Counted from the stretch's first letter, positions 18,923 through 28,133 are shown. The stretch: 47,889 bases of DNA from Candidatus Obscuribacter sp. (GCA_021772135.1 JADYXQ010000123.1:1-47889), one strand, 5' to 3'. The notes: generated from the letters alone by a model not told the origin. Program-made: numbers and translations.

Positions 18923-20911
18923 GTGATACCGTCTCTGACCGCTTCACTGGCTACCATCGGGCAGCTCTTGCACAGTTCCACCAGCATAATTTTTCCCATA
19001 AGCCAGGCACTACTGGCCGGTTTAGCCGCGCTACTGGTGTTCAAAATTTGCCGGCGGCTGGGCTTCTCGCGCCCGATTGCGCTACTGGGCGGGCTGGCCT
19101 GGGGGCTCTATCCGGCCCAGATTATTGCCTCTGCTCATTTAAGCGCTGAAACAGCGGCTGTCTGCCTCACCCTTTTTCTGGTTTTATCTCTATCTGCCCT
19201 TTTACCTCGCGGCCGCGCTCATCAGGAACGCAATTTAGACGTCAAAGATTTGATTACCGCTCTGGCTGCCGGAATCACCATGGTTTTATTGCTGCATTTA
19301 AAACCGTCGCTGGCACCGGTTGTTTTCGTTTTGATCTTCCTCAGCGCTCTCAATTTGCGCCCTTTGCGCCGCGGCCTCACTCTTTTTGCCTGTTTTGCTA
19401 CCGGTGCTTTCATCACCCTTACACCCTGGTTGATGTTCACCCAGGCGGTATTGAACCATTGCACCCTGGTGCCCGATCAAGATTTAAGCCGCAACCTTTC
19501 TGTAGGGCTCGACACTACCTCCGATGGCTGGGCAATTTTGCCACCGCCTGCCCATGTGCCAGTTCAGTTGAGTGGGTTAGCAGGGCACGAGCTTTTGCCG
19601 ATCGCTGCTATGTTTGCACGCAAAGCCGAGCGCCTATGGCGACATCACTGGAATGATTTTCATTGCAGCAGTCTTGGACTGCCGCTCTCGGCGCAGATGC
19701 TCCTTCATCAAATGATGCTCTTGGGCGCTGGGCTGGGAGCCGTTTATTTACTGGTGATGGAAAGACTGCTACAAAACAAAAATACCCATCTGAGCGGCAG
19801 TGACCTGATTAAAATTTCGGCACTACTTATGGTGGCAGAGCCTTTCTGTTATGTCTTTGTGGAAGCACAAGCACGTTACGCTTTTACCGCCATGCCCTGG
19901 ATTGTAATCTTGACCGTCATCGGCCTCGATCACTTAGAGCACACCTGGCATTCGCGAGCAGTGAGCGCCAGTTTTATTTTGGCCATGGTGCTTGTGATTA
20001 TCAATCGGATCGAACTGGCACCACTGCTGGTGAAGGCATGCGGTAATATTTACGTGGCCACAAGTGCGGTCAATTTGCTTCTCGCCATTGCCTTTGGCGT
20101 CTGGCTGGCGGCCTGCTGCCGAGCGGCTGAAGCGAAAAGGGTGGGCGGCGTCAACAGTGAGCGAAATTTGAATATATTCGCCTGGTGCATTTTTGCTCTG
20201 GCTTTTGTGATTTGCCTGGCATTTTTACAATTAAAAGAGCAATTTGCTCCTGCTCAAGAATGGGTTTGCCGCCTGAAAGACAAACAGTCGGTCAACAGAG
20301 AAGTGACCATAGACAGCCCTCTTGCCCACCGCTTTCAGGCTAGCGGTGCAGAAAAACACTGGGCCCTGATTTTAGTTGATGGCAGCGACACCGTCGAGAA
20401 GTGTTCAGTGTCTTTGAACGGCGTTCAATTGCCTGCTCTCCAGAGTTTGGCCAGCTATACTAAAGCTGACAAAGAGGCGCCTGAAGGCAAAATCATTGCC
20501 GACACGGCGGCTGCTTGCGGCATTGCTGCAAGTAAAATCAGACAGTGGCGAGTAGCACAGGCTCCACTGAGCGCCATAATTTTTGCCCCTGACGGCAAAA
20601 ATATCATTACCATCACCGCCGGCAAAGATGGAGCCCTGCTTTACGGCCAATATGTAGCTGGCCAGGCTGGGCCATTACCTGCCCTTTCAAGTTATGCTCC
20701 GGCCAAATTTGGTTTTGATGGCGATCTGCGCCCAATCATGCAGCCGCAAGGGCGCGGGCTGGCGCTTTTGACGAAAGACATGGCACCGGCTGCCGGTGAA
20801 CAGAACGGCGAATATCGCCTGTTTCTTCTACTTGGAGAGACAATGGCGCCCAACACGAGCCCGCGCGACCCGCTCAAACGCTTTGCAGACAGCTATAAAA
20901 TAGTGCTGTGA
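18923..20911 (+). CDS. Polytopic membrane protein, GT39/ArnT-like, apparently lacking the usual N-terminus
   Basis: 662 residues with about eleven helices and a soluble C-terminal domain of around 220 residues. The segment ALLAGLAALLVFKICRRLG, then GLAWGLYPAQIIASAHLSAETA, matches helices 2-4 of PMT/ArnT-like GT-C transferases. The first helix and the catalytic acidic loop that should precede it are missing: the frame is closed by TGA at 18905-18907. Start GTG 18923 has AAGAG five bases upstream. So it may be a truncated gene or a divergent relative. No substrate can be inferred. Confidence 0.65.
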   Translation: MIPSLTASLATIGQLLHSSTSIIFPISQALLAGLAALLVFKICRRLGFSRPIALLGGLAWGLYPAQIIASAHLSAETAAVCLTLFLVLSLSALLPRGRAHQERNLDVKDLITALAAGITMVLLLHLKPSLAPVVFVLIFLSALNLRPLRRGLTLFACFATGAFITLTPWLMFTQAVLNHCTLVPDQDLSRNLSVGLDTTSDGWAILPPPAHVPVQLSGLAGHELLPIAAMFARKAERLWRHHWNDFHCSSLGLPLSAQMLLHQMMLLGAGLGAVYLLVMERLLQNKNTHLSGSDLIKISALLMVAEPFCYVFVEAQARYAFTAMPWIVILTVIGLDHLEHTWHSRAVSASFILAMVLVIINRIELAPLLVKACGNIYVATSAVNLLLAIAFGVWLAACCRAAEAKRVGGVNSERNLNIFAWCIFALAFVICLAFLQLKEQFAPAQEWVCRLKDKQSVNREVTIDSPLAHRFQASGAEKHWALILVDGSDTVEKCSVSLNGVQLPALQSLASYTKADKEAPEGKIIADTAAACGIAASKIRQWRVAQAPLSAIIFAPDGKNIITITAGKDGALLYGQYVAGQAGPLPALSSYAPAKFGFDGDLRPIMQPQGRGLALLTKDMAPAAGEQNGEYRLFLLLGETMAPNTSPRDPLKRFADSYKIVL

Positions 20912-20917
20912 GAAGCT

Positions 20918-21385
20918 CTAGCGAGCATCACGCAAAAACTGGTCTACATACTTAGACAGGTAAGGCAATTTGTAATCGTGACCCAAAAAAGTCTCATACA
21001 TCATCTTCAAGCTAACCAGGCCATAAGCGGCCCAGATAAGAAAATGAAGCAGTAAAGCCAGAGGGGCAATCAACAAACCAATCACCGGAATAGCGCCTAC
21101 AATGCCCATTACAACGCTGACAGCTAACATCAAAACCATGGTGGCCCCGGAAAAAACCAGGCTCTGCATGGCATGGTAGCGATTGAAGGTATGATTCTCA
21201 GAAGGTGAATTGAGCAAAATCAGCGCGGCGACTACGGTGATCAGCCCAAAAGGCAGGTAGGCGATAGCATTAGCGACATTGCAATCTACCGGATTGTTAA
21301 ATACCGATGTCTTGCCCAGATTGACAACAGGCGGGCCGCCTGTCGGATCATTATCGTCAGCACCGGGCCGATTTGGTAAGTTCAT
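20918..21385 (-). CDS. DUF4870-like membrane protein
   Basis: About 155 residues from ATG 21385, which has GAGGAT upstream (AGAGGATAAG before the ATG). The first 30 residues are a Pro/Gly/Asp-rich soluble lead, then about three to four helices: AIAYLPFGLITVVAALILL, the NRYHAMQSLVFSG loop and VVMGIVGAIPVIGLLIAPLA. The HxxQSL element in the middle is typical of the DUF4870/TIM44-like small membrane protein family. Function unknown. It is divergent from the soluble kinase at 21490, and a longer frame to 21517 is not supported. Confidence 0.75.
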   Translation of the reverse strand: MNLPNRPGADDNDPTGGPPVVNLGKTSVFNNPVDCNVANAIAYLPFGLITVVAALILLNSPSENHTFNRYHAMQSLVFSGATMVLMLAVSVVMGIVGAIPVIGLLIAPLALLLHFLIWAAYGLVSLKMMYETFLGHDYKLPYLSKYVDQFLRDAR

Positions 21386-21489
21386 ATTTAACTTATCCTC
21401 TAGAGGGTTTATATTTAGGGGTACGCATCTATTGCGAGTGACTTCACAGAAGTATCTTAACCCTTGCCTGACCATACGCGGAGGACAAT

Positions 21490-22356
21490 TTGCCAAATAC
21501 CTCTCTGGTCGGCGCAATACTGGCAGACCGCTACGAAATCATCAGCGAGGTAGGACGCGGAGCACTCGGCGTAGTCTACATGGCCAGACATCTGGTGATG
21601 GAGAAGACGGTGGCGGTAAAAGTTTTATTTGGTGAAGTAGAAAAAGACGAAACCAATTTTTTGCGGTTTCAAAGAGAAGCTCAGGCAGCCAGCTCTATGA
21701 GCCACCCTAATATCGTGGTGGTTTACGACTTTGGCATTTCGCAAAACCAGACGCCTTTTCTGGTAATGGATTATGTTGAAGGCGTCAATCTCAAAGACGT
21801 ACTGCAAAGACACGGCAAATTGCCGGTGGAGCGCGCGGTGCAAATATTTACGCAAATGGCCTCGGCTCTTGAGCACGCTCACTCAAAAGGCATTTTGCAT
21901 CGCGACATCAAGCCTGAAAACGTAGTCCTCATGCGCACTGCCTGGAATCCGGAGTTTGTCAAACTGGTAGATTTCGGCATCGCCAAATATGTCAATGAAC
22001 CGGCCAAAATGTCAAAGAAGCTGACGATGGACGGCGAAGTGCTCGGCACCCCGGCCTATATGAGCCCTGAGCAAATTCTAGACGGCAAACTAGATTCACG
22101 CTCAGACATTTATTGCCTGGGAGTACTGATGTACAACACCATATCAGGACAATTGCCGATCTTAGGCAATACCGCCAGTGATACCATGAGCAAACACATA
22201 ACCGACATTCCGCCAGATCTGGCAGAGTCGTGTCCCGGTGTAAAAGTGCCCCACAAACTCAGTCGCACCATCATGAAAGCTTTGAAAAAACATCCGCAAG
22301 ATCGGCACCAGACCATGAGAGAGTTGCTCATCGAGCTGGAAAATTATAGCGGTTAA
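21490..22356 (+). CDS. Soluble Ser/Thr protein kinase
   Basis: 288 residues, a bare kinase domain without linker or membrane helix. GRGALGVV (about 23-30), VAVKVL lysine, HRDIKPEN, DFGIAK and YMSPEQ are intact; the family glycine loop has Ala for Gly-Met. The start is TTG 21490 with GGAGG five bases upstream, a strong site. It is less similar to the pair at 2821/4963 and cannot be their direct duplicate. The esterase gene starts 32 bases downstream and may share a transcript. Confidence 0.94.
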   Translation: MPNTSLVGAILADRYEIISEVGRGALGVVYMARHLVMEKTVAVKVLFGEVEKDETNFLRFQREAQAASSMSHPNIVVVYDFGISQNQTPFLVMDYVEGVNLKDVLQRHGKLPVERAVQIFTQMASALEHAHSKGILHRDIKPENVVLMRTAWNPEFVKLVDFGIAKYVNEPAKMSKKLTMDGEVLGTPAYMSPEQILDGKLDSRSDIYCLGVLMYNTISGQLPILGNTASDTMSKHITDIPPDLAESCPGVKVPHKLSRTIMKALKKHPQDRHQTMRELLIELENYSG

Positions 22357-22388
22357 AAATTTGTCGTATTTCAGGAATAGCAACATCG

Positions 22389-23333
22389 ATGCGAAGAAGA
22401 ACCGTACTGATCACCCTTTCGCTGCTGTTTATCATTGCCATCCCTTTCGTCACTAAAGCCCATGACGACAAAGGTCCGGGCAGCGTGCGCGTTATTCGCG
22501 ATTTAGCCTATAGCAAAGATGATAATGACAAAGATAGCAAAAACCTGAACCAGAGCCAAATGCTTGACCTTTATATTCCCACGAAGCCGGCTGCCGGCAG
22601 CCAGCCTCTCATTGTCTTCATTCATGGTGGTGCCTGGTTGCAGGGCGACAAAAGTGAAGCCAAAGATCTGGCCATGCTATTGGCCCACGCAGGTTTTGCT
22701 ACGGCCAGCATCAACTATCGCCTAAGCCAGGAAGCTGCTTACCCCGCTCAAATTGTAGATTGCAAAAATGCCATTCGCTATTTGCGCGCCCACGCCGCTG
22801 AGTATGGTCTTGACCCCAATAAAATCGGTGTCTGGGGAGTTTCTGCCGGCGGTCACCTGGCCGCTTTGCTGGGCACCATGAGCAGCAGCGACACACCTTC
22901 CTTTGTACCTGATAGCAGCGCCGTGCAAGCGGTTTGTGACTGGTGTGGCCCCACCGACTTAGTTTCGGTGGCCAGGCAAGCGGGCTCACGCACAAAAATC
23001 GACTATGAGACGCCATCAGGGCCGGTGGCCAAGTTACTGGGCGGTCTGGCCAGCGACAAAAAAGATCTGGCCGTGCAAGCCAGTCCAATCACCTATGTGA
23101 GCAAAGGCGATCCGCCTATTATGATCGTTCATGGTGACATTGACGATCTGGTGCCATTTTCTCAGAGCGAAGAATTCATTGAAAAACTCAAAGCCGCCGG
23201 CGTACCGGCAAAACTAATAACTGTAAAAGGAGCCGGTCACAATCTCGATTCTGAGCAAGAAATTAAAAGACTGACTGACTTTTTCAGGCAAATTTTAATT
23301 GAAGGGAAACGCGACTTTCAAGTAGACGGCTAA
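22389..23333 (+). CDS. Secreted alpha/beta-hydrolase, carboxylesterase/lipase type (BD-FAE-like)
   Basis: 314 residues. A signal peptide (about 5-23) leads to an esterase core: the oxyanion HGGAW motif, nucleophile elbow GVSAGGH, acid in HGDIDDLVP and catalytic His in GAGHNL, so the triad is complete. Family members hydrolyse acyl or feruloyl esters of polysaccharides; the substrate here is not known. ATG 22389 follows an AGGA at a longer spacing. Its stop overlaps the converging retropepsin gene by four bases. Confidence 0.92.
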   Translation: MRRRTVLITLSLLFIIAIPFVTKAHDDKGPGSVRVIRDLAYSKDDNDKDSKNLNQSQMLDLYIPTKPAAGSQPLIVFIHGGAWLQGDKSEAKDLAMLLAHAGFATASINYRLSQEAAYPAQIVDCKNAIRYLRAHAAEYGLDPNKIGVWGVSAGGHLAALLGTMSSSDTPSFVPDSSAVQAVCDWCGPTDLVSVARQAGSRTKIDYETPSGPVAKLLGGLASDKKDLAVQASPITYVSKGDPPIMIVHGDIDDLVPFSQSEEFIEKLKAAGVPAKLITVKGAGHNLDSEQEIKRLTDFFRQILIEGKRDFQVDG

Positions 23334-24523
23334 TTGGGAGATTTGCTGAAGCGAATCACTTGCTGCTGATTGTCAATAGTGTATTGCCAGTCACCGACAA
23401 AGTCTTGGCCCAAAAGCGGTTTGTGTACTGTGGCGCTGTCGCTTACTCCAACAGCAAAACCTTGTCTTTCAATCGGCCCCAGCTTGAAATTATTGACGAT
23501 ACCCACGCTTGCCGTTGCTTTACCGGCAATGCCTGAGATAGAAAAAGGCGGACGCCGCCCGTCAATGGCGATGGACGCTTTGCGCGCCTCTTCTTGTGAA
23601 AATAGACAGAGTGAAGCCCCGGTATCGAAGACCATGGGGGTGGCTTTGCCGTTAACCAGTGGGGTAACTATTAATGAGTCCCCATCTTTTTGAAAAGGCA
23701 CAGAAAAAATGTAATGGCCTGAAGCATTTACAGTTAGCGCCGGTGCCAACTTATGCACCAGATTTGGTGCCTCAAGGCTGCGATATTTAAAAGTGATTGC
23801 TTTGGCAGCCGAATCTATACTGTATTCAAAATCACGAAAAAATTCTTGACCCAACAAAGGCTGTTCCATGGGCACGTTGCTTATCATCACAGGGAAATTA
23901 CGGCGTTCCAGACGGCCGATTTTCAAATTGATATTCATGTTCCAGATTGGTATCGGATTAGTCTGCCCCACTCCGCCACCAGAACCTGTGGGTGAGCCGG
24001 CAGGCATGGGCAGCCCCAGTTGTTTGAGCTGGGTGGTGGTGAGCAAACATCGCTCTGCGCCGGTGTCGAAAATAAAGGTCATGGGCTTGTTGTTAACAGA
24101 GCCCTCCACAAACATGGTATGGCCTCGCTGTTCGTACTTGACCCAGGTCTCGCGGGGCAAGGCGGCTGACTCTGCGCTTCTTGCTGCGGCCATCTGGCGC
24201 AAATTCGTAGCGGCCTGTTGCGCAGCACCGCTGCCTCTATAGTGGTCGATGACAAATTGATATTGTTCTTTGGCTTTGTCCAGGTGGCCCATCTGGTGCA
24301 CGCTTACAGCGATATAGTAAGCAGCTTCGGCATTTTCAGGATGTAGTTGCAGCGCTTGAACAAAGCTCTTAAACGCTTTCATGTACTCTTGCTGCTTGTA
24401 GAGGGCCACGCCCTCCTTAAAAAAGTCAGTCTCGGCCCGCACGCCAGTGGTACTGACACAGAGCGAAGCCCAGAGAAAAAGAGGCAATAGCTGATATTTA
24501 CTTTTCACTCTCACAATAATCAC
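23330..24523 (-). CDS. Secreted TPR protein with two retropepsin-like aspartic protease domains
   Basis: 397 residues. Signal peptide (11-30), then TPR helices (about 33-95), a linker, and two copies of a retropepsin-like domain: FIFDTGAERC (D153) with LLGQEFF, and MVFDTGASLC (D301) with LLGQDFV. Retropepsins and bacterial relatives act as dimers with one DTG from each chain; two copies in one chain could form a pseudo-dimer like pepsin. Both catalytic DTG motifs are intact. GTG 24523 is the longest start; GTG codons 4 and 6 are possible. It follows the vWA fragment by 28 bases on the same strand. Confidence 0.88.
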   Translation of the reverse strand: MIIVRVKSKYQLLPLFLWASLCVSTTGVRAETDFFKEGVALYKQQEYMKAFKSFVQALQLHPENAEAAYYIAVSVHQMGHLDKAKEQYQFVIDHYRGSGAAQQAATNLRQMAAARSAESAALPRETWVKYEQRGHTMFVEGSVNNKPMTFIFDTGAERCLLTTTQLKQLGLPMPAGSPTGSGGGVGQTNPIPIWNMNINLKIGRLERRNFPVMISNVPMEQPLLGQEFFRDFEYSIDSAAKAITFKYRSLEAPNLVHKLAPALTVNASGHYIFSVPFQKDGDSLIVTPLVNGKATPMVFDTGASLCLFSQEEARKASIAIDGRRPPFSISGIAGKATASVGIVNNFKLGPIERQGFAVGVSDSATVHKPLLGQDFVGDWQYTIDNQQQVIRFSKSPN

Positions 24524-24551
24524 ATTCTAGACTAAAGCATGCAACCTATTT

Positions 24552-24968
24552 TTATGGATTTGCCGACGGGTCAAAGGCGAGGTCGCGAGCGATACTAGAA
24601 AAGGCTCCTTTTAAACGCGATGGATCGTTAACTACATAAACTTGCTGCCGTTGCCACCATGTTGGCCAGTGCTTGCAAATTCGATCTTTGCTCAGGCTCG
24701 GTGGAAGGTCCATGCTCAGGCCAACACAGAAGAGGCGCACACCCCTGGCACGGGCCTGGGCAGCTGCGCTCTGGCAAACAGCAGGGGAGCGGTCAACGGT
24801 ATCCATGCCGTCGGTGAATAAAACGATGGCTTTGCGGGCATCTGTTCTGCCACCACTAGTGACGTCACGAGCGGCCTGATTAAATGAACGATACAGAGCA
24901 GTGCTACCGCGGCAGGTGAACTGCGGCACTATGTTCATGATTTCGCCGTCAATGCGAATCACTCGCAT
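24552..24968 (-). pseudogene. Truncated von Willebrand A-domain gene
   Basis: The product matches the second half of a vWA domain: the CRGSTALYRSF segment with the MIDAS Thr, AIVLFTDGMDTVD with the MIDAS Asp, and RARGVRLFCVGL. The first half with the DxSxS metal-binding motif is absent, and nothing like it lies upstream. The frame ends upstream within a perfect 13-bp inverted repeat (24945-24975), which supplies the only in-frame ATG (24968); no ribosome site is present. So the gene is truncated at the palindrome, by rearrangement or by a chimeric join. Confidence 0.75.
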
Positions 24969-24975
24969 TGACGGC
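24945..24975. repeat. 13-bp perfect inverted repeat at the break of the vWA gene
   Basis: GCCGTCAATGCGA (24945-24957) and TCGCATTGACGGC (24963-24975) pair perfectly around a five-base loop ATCAC. The vWA frame loses its homology exactly at this element. Confidence 0.95.
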
Positions 24976-25081
24976 AAAGCGAGGCAAAGGAAAGTTACCG
25001 CTGCACCTGACTATTCACCGTATAATAAAGAGGTTCAGGCATCTCAGGTATTGGCCACCCATAGATCTGAAGGTACTGATA

Positions 25082-26011
25082 TTGCGTTTGATTTTAAAAA
25101 GTCTTCTGGCCCTGGCGCTCTTTATTCACGTGCGCTTTGAGCCTGCTCTGGCAGGTAAATACGATGACGATTACAGTATCAAGCAGCGCATCAAGCTGGC
25201 CAGGCAACTTATCTATGACGGCCACAATGAGGATGCCAGGCGTTTGATTGCACCACTTTGCCACAAACCCGATACCACTGCCGAAATGTATTGCATTCTG
25301 GTCAGCACTTATCTCGATGATCCAGAACAAGATCCAAAAGCCAATAAAGAGATTGAAGAGTGCCTAAAGCTGGCCATGAAAATCAGGCCTGAAGACGGCG
25401 AAGCCTATCGCCTCATGGCCGAACACTTACTGGCTCTGGGTGATTATCAGGGGGTTTTGAAATTTTCCGACAAAGCGCTTCATGCTAAATATCCTGACCG
25501 ATCGACCTTGAGACAGAGTGCCATTGCCCGCAGCAATCTTGGTCAACACGAAGCAGCACTGGCAGACTTCAATGGCTTCATGGCTTTCGGCACCCATCGC
25601 AATTTTTATAATCTCAATACTAAAGCCAGCCTTTTAAGCACACTCAAACGCTACGACGAAGCGTCCAGGGTATTGCGGCAATCACTTTTATTACGCAATC
25701 AAGACCAGACGGTCTACCAGCTCGCCAACTGCCTGCAAATGGCTGGTAAACATCAAACCGCCATTGACGAGCTGACTAAATTGATCAAGAAAAATCCACT
25801 TGACGAAGAAGCACTGACCATGCGCGCTCGCGCTGAAGTCAAAAACAAAGACCTGACGGCCGCTGTTAAAGATTTCAGCAAAGCGGTAGAGCTTGAGCCA
25901 TCCGCTAAACTCTACAAAGAACGCGCAGAAGTTTATACATTGCTCAATCAAAAAGCATCAGCTGCCAAAGATCTGGCTCGAGCCAACGAACTGATCAAGC
26001 AGCCCTTTTAA
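25082..26011 (+). CDS. Secreted TPR-repeat protein
   Basis: 309 residues from TTG 25082, which has GAAGGT seven bases upstream (25069-25074); TATAAT at 25021-25026 may be its -10 box. A signal peptide (LILKSLLALALFIHV, cleavage near ALA-GK) precedes TPR units along the whole mature protein, for example DYQGVLKFSDKALHAKYP, RYDEASRVLRQSLLLRN and DLTAAVKDFSKAVELEP. No other domain is seen. It converges with the repeat protein on the other strand, sharing three bases of the stop codons. An open extension upstream to 24968 overlaps the palindrome and has no support. Confidence 0.87.
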   Translation: MRLILKSLLALALFIHVRFEPALAGKYDDDYSIKQRIKLARQLIYDGHNEDARRLIAPLCHKPDTTAEMYCILVSTYLDDPEQDPKANKEIEECLKLAMKIRPEDGEAYRLMAEHLLALGDYQGVLKFSDKALHAKYPDRSTLRQSAIARSNLGQHEAALADFNGFMAFGTHRNFYNLNTKASLLSTLKRYDEASRVLRQSLLLRNQDQTVYQLANCLQMAGKHQTAIDELTKLIKKNPLDEEALTMRARAEVKNKDLTAAVKDFSKAVELEPSAKLYKERAEVYTLLNQKASAAKDLARANELIKQPF

Positions 26012-26292
26012 CCGGGATCACCAAGCGGATCTTCGCTGGCCGGACGTACATTCCCATTTCTGCCGCCTCGATCACTTACGCCGGGGTCTCCCAGCGGGTC
26101 TCTGCTGGCAGGGCGCACATCGCCGAACTGGCCCCCTTGATCACCAGGGTCACCATTTTGATCACCATATTTACCAAAAAGGCTCTCGATGCCACCAATC
26201 AATCCGCCGGGATCATGACCCGGTTTATGAGGAGTAGTGGGATCTTGATAGATGGCATTTTTGATTTGATCCAATAAAGACAATAAACTCAT
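26008..26292 (-). CDS. Small repeat protein, 94 residues
   Basis: ATG 26292 has GGAGG four bases upstream, a strong ribosome site. The N-terminus is helical (MSLLSLLDQIKNAIYQDP); from about residue 28 it becomes Gly/Asp-rich, ending in two near-identical units, DVRPASRDPLGDPG and NVRPASEDPLGDPG. No signal peptide or known domain. It follows the lipoprotein gene by 23 bases and is probably co-transcribed with it. Function unknown; the repeats suggest a disordered linker or binding sequence. Confidence 0.75.
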   Translation of the reverse strand: MSLLSLLDQIKNAIYQDPTTPHKPGHDPGGLIGGIESLFGKYGDQNGDPGDQGGQFGDVRPASRDPLGDPGVSDRGGRNGNVRPASEDPLGDPG

Positions 26293-26315
26293 AGAACCTC
26301 CAGAAAAAAAACTAG

Positions 26316-26783
26316 TTAGTCAGCACCTAAACCAAGTAGATCGCGACCGGTTGTACGACCGTCGTAACCTTCGAACTGTGAATACTGTTGAGCTTCGCTG
26401 AGCGGTACGGCAATGGGTTCTTTAGGAGCCGTTACCCAGTGCACTCGACCACCCGCTTCGCGATAATACACGCGGCCATTCTTCGATAGATAATATTGAG
26501 GCTCGGCGCTGCTACCACCGACATGCGCCTGTTGATTCTTTTTATACATATAATAAAGAGCGGCTGCCCCAGCTAACATCGCCACTTTTTGACCGTTTGA
26601 CATACCCGGCCGAGCTGCCGTATTGCTGCGATTAAACGTAGAGTTAGTCGTCCGAGCCGACTCATCAATGGGCGGCAGATTGGAAGTATTACTAGTACTG
26701 GAGCCGCATGCCATAAGCGTTTGCGACATCACCAGGGCGGCAGCTGCTGCGGCCACCTGCTGGAAAAATTTGTATTGGTTCAT
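26316..26783 (-). CDS. Lipoprotein
   Basis: 155 residues from ATG 26783, with AGAAGG six bases upstream; ATG 26789 would place that site too close. The signal sequence ends in LMAC, a lipobox with Cys at about 26, so the mature protein is lipid-anchored. A Ser/Thr/Asn-rich linker follows, then a hydrophobic GQKVAMLAGAAALYYMYKK segment that could re-enter or span a membrane, then KNGRVYYREAGGRVHWVTAP and a charged tail. I do not recognise the family. Confidence 0.78.
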   Translation of the reverse strand: MNQYKFFQQVAAAAAALVMSQTLMACGSSTSNTSNLPPIDESARTTNSTFNRSNTAARPGMSNGQKVAMLAGAAALYYMYKKNQQAHVGGSSAEPQYYLSKNGRVYYREAGGRVHWVTAPKEPIAVPLSEAQQYSQFEGYDGRTTGRDLLGLGAD

Positions 26784-26873
26784 AGCCATCCTTCTATTTT
26801 TATCAAGAACTCGAAAGACGACGACCGTGCGCCAAACAAGTTGCACTTTCTTTAGTTAAATAAAAAAGTCTTT

Positions 26874-28133
26874 TCAGTTCACGCGCTTGAGAGTGACGCT
26901 GAAGCAACTACCTTTGCCCACTTCACTTCTGACCTTAATTTCGCCACTGTGTCTGTCCACAACCGCTTTGACGATGGCCAGACCAAGACCAAAGCCACCA
27001 ATATTGCGCGAGCGCGATTTATCTACACGATAAAAACGTTGAAAAATATGGGGCAAACTTTCGGCCGGAATACCGATGCCACTATCTTCTACACTAATTG
27101 TCAGCCAATCAGTTGTCACTTGGTATTTCACTTCCACCACTCCACCTTCGTCTGTATAACGTATGGCGTTGGCAATCAAGTTTAATAGCATGCGCTCAAG
27201 CGATTCACTATTGCCCAGCACGGTAACCTGGGGAATAGCCTGCGAGCTGAGCTTGATATCTTTAGGTATGGCCAATTGCTCGCATTCGGCCAGCACCGGC
27301 GCAGCAAGGCTCTCTAGCTCGATATGATCGATGGGGGGTGGATAATCCGGTGACTCCATACGCGACAACACCACCAGACTTTGCCCCAGTGCTTTCATGC
27401 GTCCGCTGGCGCGGTTTATGATAGCGAGCACATTGCCGTCCACTTGAGTGTCGTCGAAGGTTGCTTCGAGGGTTTGCACTGATGCTTCAATTACTGTGAT
27501 TGGTGTATTGATTTCGTGGGCGGCGTCAGCCACAAATTGACGCAGTAGTTCCATTGTTTCTTCTACCGGTTTGACTGCTTTGCCGGCAAACCATGAACCA
27601 CATATCGCCACAGCCAGTGCCAGAAAAGGCGAAAGCGAAACCATGGTCAAAACAATTTGTTTGAGGGCGTCGTCTCGTTGTCTGACTGACACTTGCACCT
27701 GCAAGTAGCCACTTAATTTGGTGTCATCATGAATTTCAACAAAGTAAGAGCGCAAGTTGGCATCATCCAGACTGGCCGGATTCGGCCCGTCTCCATCACC
27801 ATCAGCATGGACGAATCCTGAACTTAATACCCGGTGACCCACGGGGCCGAACTCTTCGAGCAGCTGGCGTTGAGAGTTGAAAAGTTGGATGCTGAAAGGC
27901 ATTTCTTCATGCCTCAACTGGGCTCGTGCTCCCCATCTTTTTAAAGACGGCCCGGCCTGGGTGTTATCCACCGCCGGCATTACTTCAGCTGCCAGGCCCT
28001 GCAACTCGCTATCAATAGATCTATCCAGCTGGGTGGCGAACATAAACATAGCCACTGCACCGCCGGCAAAATAAAGCAGAACAAAAAGCATGACAAATTC
28101 GATGGTGAGGCGACGGCGCAGATCACGCTTCAC
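26874..28133 (-). CDS. Sensor histidine kinase (two-component, OmpR-partner type)
   Basis: 419 residues. Two membrane helices (about 12-33 and 160-183) enclose an extracytoplasmic sensor of roughly 125 residues. The phosphoacceptor is His206 in DAAHEINTP; the N box NLIANAIRY, DSGIGIP and GFGLGLAIVK boxes of the ATPase domain are intact. The linker after the second helix is short, with no clear HAMP domain. Start GTG 28133 sits directly after the response-regulator stop, so the two are coupled. The sensor region has no recognisable domain and could sense anything the SulP protein moves. Confidence 0.94.
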   Translation of the reverse strand: MKRDLRRRLTIEFVMLFVLLYFAGGAVAMFMFATQLDRSIDSELQGLAAEVMPAVDNTQAGPSLKRWGARAQLRHEEMPFSIQLFNSQRQLLEEFGPVGHRVLSSGFVHADGDGDGPNPASLDDANLRSYFVEIHDDTKLSGYLQVQVSVRQRDDALKQIVLTMVSLSPFLALAVAICGSWFAGKAVKPVEETMELLRQFVADAAHEINTPITVIEASVQTLEATFDDTQVDGNVLAIINRASGRMKALGQSLVVLSRMESPDYPPPIDHIELESLAAPVLAECEQLAIPKDIKLSSQAIPQVTVLGNSESLERMLLNLIANAIRYTDEGGVVEVKYQVTTDWLTISVEDSGIGIPAESLPHIFQRFYRVDKSRSRNIGGFGLGLAIVKAVVDRHSGEIKVRSEVGKGSCFSVTLKRVN

